From Psychrobacter sp. (lineage in GTDB: Bacteria > Pseudomonadota > Gammaproteobacteria > Pseudomonadales > Moraxellaceae), in assembly GCA_029264635.1 (NCBI GenBank), contig JARIAA010000039.1, positions 1 to 12,218 on the forward strand: a stretch of DNA of 12,218 bases. The letters run 5' to 3'. The notes beneath the pieces are model-generated. The model saw only the letters and a program-made list of their open reading frames with translations. It did not search any database and had not been told where the DNA came from. This document shows positions 6,094 through 12,218 of the stretch, piece after piece (the first letter of the stretch is position 1; each line of letters starts with the position of its first letter). A program made the position numbers and the translations under genes.

Positions 6094-7281
6094 ATGAGTA
6101 CCTTAAAAAAACACAATACCGCCATCCTAGGGGCTGCTTTTTTGATGGCAACCTCAGCAGTAGGGCCAGGGTTTTTGACACAAACGGCTACTTTTACCGA
6201 AAGCCTGATGGCAAGTTTCGGTTTTGTTATTTTAATCTCTATCATTATGGATATTGGGGTACAGCTCAACGTTTGGCGAATAGTGGCGGTATCCAAAAAA
6301 AGAGCACAGGAAATTGCTAACTTAGTGTTTCCTGGCGTGGGTTATTTGCTTGCGTTCTTGATTATTGCTGGTGGCCTTGCTTTTAATATTGGTAATATTG
6401 GCGGCGCTGGGCTTGGTATGCAGTCGGTGTTCAATATCTCACCCATTACCGGCGCGCTGATTAGCGGGGTTATCGCTGTTGCTATCTTTTTAGGCCGCGA
6501 AACTGGGCCTATTATGGATAAATTTGCCCAGCTTATGGGCTTTATTCTCATTATTTTAATTATCTATGTGGTCTTCAAATCAGACCCACCATTAGCAGAA
6601 GCTGTCACCAAAACCATCATGCCTGATAAAATCGATGCCGTTGCTATTGTGACTTTAGTAGGCGGTACGGTTGGCGGCTATATTACTTTCTCTGGCGCTC
6701 ATCGCTTGTTAGAAGCAGGCGTGAGCGGGGAAGAAAATCTAGATTCAGTGACCAGAAGCTCGGTTTCTGGTATTTTGATTGCCTCTGTCATTCGCATCTT
6801 TTTATTCCTTGCTGTCTTGGGCGTGGTCTCCAAAGGTATTGCGTTAGATCCGTCAAACCCAGCAATGTCGCCTTTTCAGCATATCCTTGGAAACACGGGT
6901 AAAATCATCTTTGGTATTGTCATTTGGGCCGCCTCTGTCACCTCGGTGATTGGTGCTGCTTATACGTCGGTATCTTTTATGACGAACTTTCATCCATTCA
7001 TTGAGACCCATAAACGCTATTTTATTATTGGCTTTATCGTCATCTCGACATTCGTCTTTGCCACTATCGGTAAGCCTGCTCAAGTACTTGTACTTGTCGG
7101 GACGTTAAATGGCTTAGTATTACCTATTGCGATGGTAATCATACTTATTGCAGCCTATAGAAAAAATATCGTCGGCAATTATAAGCACCCTATTTGGATT
7201 GCAGCCTTTGGTTGGGTAATTGCCATTGCAATGAGTATATTGAGCGCGATGACGATCGCTCAATATCTTGGTATCAGTTAA
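6094..7281 (+). CDS. NRAMP-fold transporter lacking metal-binding motifs (YcsG-like)
   Basis: A 395-residue inner-membrane protein with about eleven hydrophobic segments and an NRAMP-type beginning, SAVGPGFLTQTATF (21-34). In metal-transporting NRAMPs the first helix continues with the DPGN ligand motif; the matching residues here are TESL (35-38). The sixth helix normally carries MPH; here the segment reads GGTVGGY (190-196). The usual manganese/iron ligands are therefore absent. Bacillus ycsG, a relative, also neighbours pxpA and kipIA, so the likely cargo is 5-oxoproline or a related organic compound rather than a divalent metal. The cargo is inference. AAGGAAG (6084-6090) precedes the ATG. 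The next gene begins 10 bases downstream. Automated annotation may call it a Mn/Fe transporter, which I would not accept. Confidence 0.85.
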   Translation: MSTLKKHNTAILGAAFLMATSAVGPGFLTQTATFTESLMASFGFVILISIIMDIGVQLNVWRIVAVSKKRAQEIANLVFPGVGYLLAFLIIAGGLAFNIGNIGGAGLGMQSVFNISPITGALISGVIAVAIFLGRETGPIMDKFAQLMGFILIILIIYVVFKSDPPLAEAVTKTIMPDKIDAVAIVTLVGGTVGGYITFSGAHRLLEAGVSGEENLDSVTRSSVSGILIASVIRIFLFLAVLGVVSKGIALDPSNPAMSPFQHILGNTGKIIFGIVIWAASVTSVIGAAYTSVSFMTNFHPFIETHKRYFIIGFIVISTFVFATIGKPAQVLVLVGTLNGLVLPIAMVIILIAAYRKNIVGNYKHPIWIAAFGWVIAIAMSILSAMTIAQYLGIS

Positions 7282-7291
7282 GGAGTTTATG

Positions 7292-7708
7292 ATGGATATA
7301 GAACAAGTGGCACGAGTGGTTGCACTCGTTGAAAGTAGCCAAGTATATAAAGTCACGATTGAAGATAATGGACAGTCAATGACAGTAGTTAATAACGTAA
7401 ATTATCAAGAAACAGTTAGCCCTGTAAAAACAAAGGCTATTGAACCTAATGCAGACGTCAATAAAGCTTTATCACAGATACGCGCGACGCACGTTGGTCG
7501 AGTTTATTTAAGTGAAGATGGGGCAACTGATCATTTAGTGCGCAAAGGCGATCACATTAAAAAAGGTCAAACGATTGGCTTTATCGAAGAGTTAACTCGA
7601 TTGTTACCTGTGGTTAGTGACAAAGAAGGGATTGTGAGCGATATCTTAGTTGAGGATGGACAAGGGGTTGAATATGGACAGTCTATTTTAGCTTTGGAAG
7701 TGTCTTAA
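7292..7708 (+). CDS. AccB-like protein without the biotinylation lysine
   Basis: A 138-residue protein built like AccB: an N-terminal helix region MDIEQVARVVALVE, a short linker (about 32-60), and a biotinyl/lipoyl-type barrel (63-138) ending in GVEYGQSILALEV, parallel to VVEYGQPLFVIEP in the upstream AccB. At the hairpin where AccB has EAMKM, this protein has EELTR (99-103), with Thr102 in place of the lysine. It therefore cannot be biotinylated in the normal way. The start is the second of two adjacent ATGs (7289, 7292), six bases after AAGGAG (7280-7285). That site overlaps the stop codon of the transporter gene, so coupling is likely. It is the last gene of the run. Possible roles are a structural or regulatory subunit of a complex with AccC and PxpBC, but none is shown. 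Confidence 0.85.
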   Translation: MDIEQVARVVALVESSQVYKVTIEDNGQSMTVVNNVNYQETVSPVKTKAIEPNADVNKALSQIRATHVGRVYLSEDGATDHLVRKGDHIKKGQTIGFIEELTRLLPVVSDKEGIVSDILVEDGQGVEYGQSILALEVS

Positions 7709-7808
7709 AACTACTCATACCAACTTTCATCGATTTAGTACGTCATTTTCAACCCATAATAGATAATTATCATCTAAAAAACTTATCTAATATCATGTAA
7801 GCATTATC

Positions 7809-7842
7809 AAAAACCGCCAAATACGCTCATGATTTGGCGGTT
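7809..7842 (-). terminator. Intrinsic terminator of the bhc operon, possibly bidirectional
   Basis: AACCGCCAAAT (7812-7822) and ATTTGGCGGTT (7832-7842) form a perfect 11-bp stem with a 9-base loop. Read on the minus strand it is followed by TTT after the stem's own TT (five U in a row), a standard intrinsic terminator 27 bases past the bhcD stop. Read on the plus strand the stem ends in TT then CTAAAA, so it is weaker but may also stop the convergent pxp run, which ends about 100 bases earlier. Confidence 0.85.
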
Positions 7843-7868
7843 CTAAAATATAACAGCTAATCTCATCA

Positions 7869-8882
7869 TTATAATGCGATTTGTTGGGCCTCGCCCTTTT
7901 CAAGTGCAAGCTTAGCAGCAGCAGAAGCAACGGCTAAATCTTGCAAACCAACACCAGTACCATCAAACAATGTAATCTCCTCATCTGAGCTACGACCTGC
8001 ATGTTTGCCAGTAATAACGTCGCCAAGAGTAGTGATATCACTTTCTTTGATAGCACCAGACTTAATGGCATGCTGAGCTTCACCAAGACTAATCGATTGC
8101 GCGACCTCATCCGTAAATACGGTAGCAGCGGATATCAAGTTGACATCAACTTCTTGTTTTCCGACAGTATCAGTACCAATGCAAGCGATATGTGTACCAG
8201 GTTTGATCCACTCTCTCATGAGCAGCGGCTCAAACGCTGAAGTAATAGTAATGATGACATCGGCCTCGCTACATAACTGCTCACGCTCGACAGACTCAAA
8301 CGGTACGCCTAATTCTTCGGCGACTGCTTGTAGGTTTTTAAGACGATCTTTATGCTTATTCCAAGCCACTACTTTTTCAAAGTTGCGTTGCTCAAGAGCA
8401 GCGCGCAGCTGAAAAGTAGACTGATGACCGGCGCCGACTATACCGAGCACTTTGCTGTCTTTACGTGCTAAATGGGCGATCGATACTGCCGATGCTGCTG
8501 CAGTACGTACCGCCGTTAGGTAGTTACCGCCGACGAGTGCGCGCAATTTACCGTTATCTGGATTGAATAAGAAAATCGTTGACTGATGATTGGTCAAGCC
8601 TTTAGCGGCATAGCCTGGCCAATAACCCCCTGATTTTAAACCTAGTGATTTACCAGCACGGTCAAAACCTGACTTAAAGCCATATAGTGCATCAGCATAA
8701 CCAATAGCTTCACGGATGACAGGAAAGTTATACGCATCCCCTCGTGACATTGACGCAAAAACATTTTCAACGGCAATGAATGCAGAAGGGCGATCAATCA
8801 CTGATTTGCAAGCGTCTTCTGATACGATCAATAAACCGTCGTCCCTATTAACACTACTATTAATCTTATTTGTTTCAGTCAT
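7869..8882 (-). CDS. bhcD: Iminosuccinate reductase BhcD (ornithine cyclodeaminase / mu-crystallin family)
   Basis: The fourth enzyme of the beta-hydroxyaspartate cycle. It reduces iminosuccinate to L-aspartate with NADH, regenerating the amino donor for BhcA. The 337-residue sequence has the ornithine cyclodeaminase-family layout: a substrate domain with GGYWPGY (85-91) and STIFLFNPDNGKLRALVGG (101-119), LTAVRTAAASAV (122-133), then a Rossmann motif VLGIVGAGHQS (145-155), and a C-terminal part with FDGTGVGLQDLAVA. AAGGAA precedes the ATG. By sequence alone it could be called ornithine cyclodeaminase or alanine dehydrogenase. The assignment to BhcD rests on the three bhc genes upstream in the same direction. 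A terminator-like hairpin lies between it and bhcC, so its expression may differ from that of the others. Confidence 0.9.
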   Translation of the reverse strand: MTETNKINSSVNRDDGLLIVSEDACKSVIDRPSAFIAVENVFASMSRGDAYNFPVIREAIGYADALYGFKSGFDRAGKSLGLKSGGYWPGYAAKGLTNHQSTIFLFNPDNGKLRALVGGNYLTAVRTAAASAVSIAHLARKDSKVLGIVGAGHQSTFQLRAALEQRNFEKVVAWNKHKDRLKNLQAVAEELGVPFESVEREQLCSEADVIITITSAFEPLLMREWIKPGTHIACIGTDTVGKQEVDVNLISAATVFTDEVAQSISLGEAQHAIKSGAIKESDITTLGDVITGKHAGRSSDEEITLFDGTGVGLQDLAVASAAAKLALEKGEAQQIAL

Positions 8883-8911
8883 AATAAATTCCTTTTTATT
8901 AGAAATTCTTT

Positions 8912-8956
8912 AAATAAAAAGGGGCTGTTGCAGGCTAAAGCTACAACAGTCCCTTT
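8912..8956 (-). terminator. Terminator-like hairpin between bhcC and bhcD
   Basis: AAAGGGGCTGTTG (8918-8930) and CAACAGTCCCTTT (8944-8956) pair over 13 positions with one G-T. On the minus strand the stem is followed by TTTTTATTT (8920-8912, first bases shared with the stem), as in an intrinsic terminator. It lies 36 bases past the bhcC stop and 29 bases before the bhcD start. It probably causes partial termination or acts as a 3' stabilising hairpin, setting the bhcABC to bhcD ratio. Confidence 0.7.
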
Positions 8957-8992
8957 AAACTGATAGAATCATACTAATTTAGCGGATAGGTC

Positions 8993-10144
8993 TTAGTACA
9001 TTCTACCGCGTGCAGATACGGGCCACACGGTTTCAACTTTACCATTACGGACACCAATATAAAAATCATGAACGTTACAAGTAGGATCGCAGTGACCAGG
9101 TACCAGTTTTAGTTTTTCATTGATTTTAAGCACGCCATGTGGATCGCTAACTACGCCATGCTCATCCGAGCATTTCACATACTCAACATCGTCGCGACCA
9201 TAGATAAAGGGTAGGCCGCTGTCAACTGACTGAGCTTTTAAACCTGCATCAACAATCGCTTTGTCAGGTTTGGCATGACTCATCACAGAAGTCAGAAGGA
9301 ACAAAGCGTTTTCCCACTCGCCTGCATCGATACGGTTACCGTCCTCATCTAAAATACGACCATAATCGGCGTCCATAAACGCGTAAGAGCCGCACTGTAA
9401 TTCGTTATAAAGACCTGAATTACTCTCAAAGTAGTAACTGCCAGTACCGCCACCCGAGATAAACTCTGGTTTTAGACCGATCTCGTCTAGGGCGTCAGCA
9501 GCGTGTTGAACTTGATCGATAGCGACTTGAGTTTTAGCCTTACGATCGATGTAGCTGTCCATATGCTGCATCGCGCCTTGATACGCTTGAATGCCAGTTA
9601 ATGTTAGATTTTCGGCTGCATCAATCGCTTTAGCAATCTCAACAACCGCTTCTGTCGTCGTGACACCACAACGTCCGGCGCCGCAGTCGATTTCGATATA
9701 GCAGTGAAGCTCTGTACCGTTTCTAACAGCGGCTTCTGATAATTCAGCCACGTTATCGACATCGTCAAGACAAACGGTAATTTTTGCCCCTAGTTTTGGC
9801 AATTTTGCTAAACGGTCGATTTTGGCAGGGTCACGAACTTGGTTTGATACCAAGACGTCTTTGATACCGCCACGAACGAACACCTCTGCTTCAGAAACTT
9901 TTTGGCTACAGATGCCAACAGCGTCACCAAGATTTTGTTGCAGTTTTTGCACGTCAACGGACTTGTGCATTTTTCCGTGGCTACGGTGACGCATGTTATG
10001 CGCTTTAGCATAATCGCCCATTTTTTTGACGTTGCGCTCAAGAGCGTTTAAGTCAAGGATTAAGCAAGGGGTTTGGATATCCGCTTCGTCCATACCAACC
10101 TCAGCTGGGACGTTAAAACCAACTTCTAATTTTTCAGTAATCAT
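8993..10144 (-). CDS. bhcC: erythro-beta-hydroxyaspartate aldolase BhcC (D-threonine aldolase family)
   Basis: A PLP- and divalent-metal-dependent enzyme that condenses glycine with glyoxylate to give (2R,3S)-beta-hydroxyaspartate. The 383-residue product is of normal length for the D-threonine aldolase / alanine racemase fold. The N-terminal block QTPCLILDLNALERN (25-39) leads to RHRSHGKMHKS, whose first lysine (Lys58) is the expected PLP Schiff-base residue. SGGGTGSYYF lies mid-protein, and the metal-site motif PGHCDPTCN, with its His and Asp, lies near the C-terminus. The frame allows a TTG two codons earlier, but GGAG is correctly spaced (seven bases) only for the ATG at 10144. Gene order (bhcA, bhcB, bhcC, bhcD) gives the functional call; from sequence alone it would read as a D-threonine aldolase homologue. 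Confidence 0.92.
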   Translation of the reverse strand: MITEKLEVGFNVPAEVGMDEADIQTPCLILDLNALERNVKKMGDYAKAHNMRHRSHGKMHKSVDVQKLQQNLGDAVGICSQKVSEAEVFVRGGIKDVLVSNQVRDPAKIDRLAKLPKLGAKITVCLDDVDNVAELSEAAVRNGTELHCYIEIDCGAGRCGVTTTEAVVEIAKAIDAAENLTLTGIQAYQGAMQHMDSYIDRKAKTQVAIDQVQHAADALDEIGLKPEFISGGGTGSYYFESNSGLYNELQCGSYAFMDADYGRILDEDGNRIDAGEWENALFLLTSVMSHAKPDKAIVDAGLKAQSVDSGLPFIYGRDDVEYVKCSDEHGVVSDPHGVLKINEKLKLVPGHCDPTCNVHDFYIGVRNGKVETVWPVSARGRMY

Positions 10145-10251
10145 GTTCAAGCTCCATTTGTTTTGATTGATTGTATTTACTTAATTAGTGGCACCTAAGG
10201 AGATAAAAATGCGTTTAAATTTGCGCTAAGTTAACGCCTGTTTGTGAGCAG

Positions 10252-10275
10252 TGACTTATAGATAAGACTAAGTCA
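10252..10275. repeat. Small hairpin in the bhcB-bhcC gap
   Basis: TGACTTA (10252-10258) and TAAGTCA (10269-10275) form a 7-bp stem with a 10-base loop within the 144-base gap between bhcB and bhcC. No U-tract follows on the minus strand. It could be a processing or stability hairpin, or chance. Confidence 0.3.
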
Positions 10276-10288
10276 TTCGTTGCTAAAA

Positions 10289-11269
10289 TCAATTCCAAGG
10301 CAACTTATCAAGGTCAACGTTACCACCAGTGATGATGACGCCAACGGTTTTACCGGCAAAAATGTCTTGATTCTTCAAGATGACAGCGAGCGGTACGGCG
10401 CAGCTGGGTTCGATAACGATTTTCATATGCGTCCAAGTGAGCTTCATCGCTTCAATAATCTCTTCTTCCGTCGCAGTCAAAATATTCGTCACGTAATTAC
10501 TGACAAAATGCCAAGTCAAATCTTTAAGCGGTACTTTTAAGCCATCAGCAACCGTGTTTGGCGCATCATCAGCGATAATATGACCCGCTTTTAATGAGCG
10601 CGCAGCATCATCAGCATTTGCAGGCTCTGCCGCATAAATTTTGACATCAGGGGCTAGGGTTGATAACGTCAAACACGTACCTGAAATCATACCGCCGCCA
10701 CCGATTGGTGCAACGATCATATCTGGCGTCACGCCACGCTCTTCCATTTGCTCCAAAAACTCACGTGAGCAGGTCGCTTGTCCAGCGATGACGCGTGGGT
10801 CGTTGTATGGATGGACAAAGTCGCCGCCAGTTTCTGCTTGAACCTTGGCAAACACTTCTTCGCGTGAAGTGGTTGATGGCTTGCATTCAGTGATGATACC
10901 GCCATAGCCACGGACGGCCGCTTTTTTAGCTTCTGGCGCACTGTGCGGCATGACCACATTGCACGGTATACCGCGGCGACCCGCTGCATAAGATAAAGAG
11001 AGGGCATGGTTACCTGAGCTGTGCGTACAGACGCCATTTTTTGCCGCTTCGTCAGATAAACCAAACACCGCGTTTGATGCACCGCGAACTTTAAAGGCAC
11101 CTGCTTTTTGAAAGTTCTCACATTTAAAGAACATCTCACAGCCAGCCAACTCGTTTAAGAAGCGAGAAGTTAGAACAGGAGTGCGATGAATATAGGGCTT
11201 AATACGCTCATGCGCCTCTAACATATCATCAAGGGTTGGAATCACTAATCCATCATCGTTTGTGATCAT
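10289..11269 (-). CDS. bhcB: erythro-beta-hydroxyaspartate dehydratase BhcB (threonine dehydratase family)
   Basis: A PLP enzyme of fold type II that removes water from beta-hydroxyaspartate to give iminosuccinate. The 326-residue protein has the serine/threonine dehydratase layout without an ACT regulatory domain: KCENFQKAGAFKVRGA with PLP lysine Lys60, the loop SSGNHA (84-89), the phosphate-binding loop PIGGGGMISG (188-197), EPSCAVPLAV (287-296) and ITGGNVDLD at the C-terminus. AGGAA is eight bases before the ATG. It lies 49 bases downstream of bhcA. The family also includes threonine dehydratases, serine racemases and hydroxyaspartate dehydratases; the bhc neighbours select this function. 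Confidence 0.93.
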   Translation of the reverse strand: MITNDDGLVIPTLDDMLEAHERIKPYIHRTPVLTSRFLNELAGCEMFFKCENFQKAGAFKVRGASNAVFGLSDEAAKNGVCTHSSGNHALSLSYAAGRRGIPCNVVMPHSAPEAKKAAVRGYGGIITECKPSTTSREEVFAKVQAETGGDFVHPYNDPRVIAGQATCSREFLEQMEERGVTPDMIVAPIGGGGMISGTCLTLSTLAPDVKIYAAEPANADDAARSLKAGHIIADDAPNTVADGLKVPLKDLTWHFVSNYVTNILTATEEEIIEAMKLTWTHMKIVIEPSCAVPLAVILKNQDIFAGKTVGVIITGGNVDLDKLPWN

Positions 11270-11318
11270 AAAAAATATTCCTTTATTTTTTGTTTAGTGG
11301 CTCGCTATTTCATCACCT

Positions 11319-12218
11319 TTATTTAGTTTTTGCAGTGCTGCGATAATACGCTTGCGCAGCAGCGACGCCTTGACTGAGTTTAATGGGATAATCCAGATCA
11401 ACCATTGCCATCTCAATGGTGGCAAGCCCTGCTAAAACCATGACCTCAGTCAAAGAGCCTAGATGTCCTATTCTGAATGCTTTACCATTCATCTCACCCA
11501 ATCCGACACCAAAAGAGACACCATATTTATTAAACGCATGGTTGGTCAGCTTATTACTATCAAAGCCTTTGGGAACAAAGATGGCACTGACTGTATTAGA
11601 ATACAGATCAGGCGTTTTTGCACATAGCTTAAACCCCCATGCACTAACCGCTTGACGTACGCCTTCTGCTAGACGATGATGACGAGCATAGACATTGTCC
11701 AGGCCTTCTTCGAACAATATATCGAGACTGGCTCTTAGGCCATAAATCAGATTTAGGGGTGGCGTATAAGGAAAGCCGCCATTTGCATTTGCTGTTAGCA
11801 TGTTACGAAAATCGAAATAGGTACGTGGCAGTTTTGCTTGCTCCATGGCAGACAGCGCTTTTTGACTCACGGCTAGTATGGCCATGCCTGTTGCGAGCAT
11901 AAAGCCCTTTTGCGACCCTGCTACTGCAATATCAACCCCCCATTCGTCCATCTCAAAGGGCACACAAGCGATTGAGCTTACTCCGTCAACGAACAATAAA
12001 GCGGGGTGGTCGCTGCTATCCATAGCGCTGCGAACAGCACCAATATCACTTAACACCCCAGTCGCAGTTTCATTGTGCGTGACCATTAATGCTTTTATTT
12101 CATGGGCGGTATCTTTGCTTAAAATAGCTTGAAATTTATCAGCAGGTGCGCATGTTCCCCAATCGCACTCAACGACTTGCACATCAAGTCCATGGCGCTG
12201 ACACATATCAATCCAGCG
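11319..12218 (-). CDS. bhcA: Aspartate-glyoxylate aminotransferase BhcA (C-terminal 299 residues)
   Basis: A PLP fold type I aminotransferase of the serine-glyoxylate aminotransferase class. In the beta-hydroxyaspartate cycle it transfers the amino group from aspartate to glyoxylate, yielding oxaloacetate and glycine. The frame remains open to the right edge (reading RWID before the first internal Met at 12206), so roughly the first 100 residues and the true start are outside. Visible motifs are VTHNETATGV, LFVDGVSSI, whose Asp would contact the PLP ring nitrogen, and VAGSQKGFM with the Schiff-base lysine at codon 11907-11909, followed by YTPPLNLIYGL and FRIGHLGSLTE. All fit the family. The promoter of the operon and any BhcR-type regulator should lie beyond 12218. 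Confidence 0.93.
   Translation of the reverse strand, partial: RWIDMCQRHGLDVQVVECDWGTCAPADKFQAILSKDTAHEIKALMVTHNETATGVLSDIGAVRSAMDSSDHPALLFVDGVSSIACVPFEMDEWGVDIAVAGSQKGFMLATGMAILAVSQKALSAMEQAKLPRTYFDFRNMLTANANGGFPYTPPLNLIYGLRASLDILFEEGLDNVYARHHRLAEGVRQAVSAWGFKLCAKTPDLYSNTVSAIFVPKGFDSNKLTNHAFNKYGVSFGVGLGEMNGKAFRIGHLGSLTEVMVLAGLATIEMAMVDLDYPIKLSQGVAAAQAYYRSTAKTK

Noticed and set aside
6094..7281. Manganese/iron NRAMP transporter
   Set aside because: The DPGN and MPH metal motifs are both missing.
7760..7776. TAGAT...ATCTA and GATAATTATC dyads behind the last pxp-run gene
   Set aside because: Short AT-rich symmetry in an AT-rich spacer; no U-tract or repeated copy supports a function.
7869..8882. 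Ornithine cyclodeaminase
   Set aside because: Family membership is clear, but the operon with three other beta-hydroxyaspartate cycle enzymes makes iminosuccinate reductase more likely.

Overview
The window looks like a chromosomal segment of a gammaproteobacterium, most likely Moraxellaceae and possibly Psychrobacter. This rests on moderately AT-rich DNA, the protein styles, and a type I-F Cas1 at the left edge. The genus is inference only. Three gene blocks are visible.

Block 1 (1-461, minus strand) is the N-terminal half of a type I-F cas1 gene, running off the left edge. A 322-bp divergent region (462-783) separates it from block 2. That region holds three dyad elements and a strong inverted repeat close to the cas1 start, but no CRISPR repeats.

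Block 2 (784-7708, plus strand) is an eight-gene run that reads as a 5-oxoproline (pyroglutamate) utilisation locus. In order it carries a DUF1445 / D-glutamate-cyclase-type hydro-lyase, a biotin carboxyl carrier protein (AccB type), a biotin carboxylase (AccC type), 5-oxoprolinase subunits PxpB, PxpC and PxpA, an NRAMP-fold transporter, and a second AccB-like protein. The transporter has lost the metal-binding motifs, and the second AccB-like protein has lost the biotinylated lysine. PxpB and PxpC are homologous to the carboxyltransferase domain of urea carboxylase. Having biotin carboxylase and BCCP genes in the same run therefore gives a split-subunit, urea-carboxylase-like set joined to a lactamase. 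This is the most interesting part of the window. The transporter, PxpABC and hydro-lyase together resemble Bacillus ycsFGI-kipIA, with a biotin module added.

Block 3 (7869-12218, minus strand, convergent with block 2) is the beta-hydroxyaspartate cycle for glyoxylate assimilation. In transcription order it is bhcA (aspartate-glyoxylate aminotransferase, cut by the right edge), bhcB (beta-hydroxyaspartate dehydratase), bhcC (beta-hydroxyaspartate aldolase) and bhcD (iminosuccinate reductase). Together they turn glyoxylate and glycine into oxaloacetate/aspartate without CO2 loss. A strong hairpin with a U-tract ends the bhc operon and may also stop block 2. A second terminator-like hairpin lies inside the operon, between bhcC and bhcD.

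The DUF1445 gene uses only AGA/AGG for all 11 of its arginines, unlike its neighbours, which suggests a different origin.
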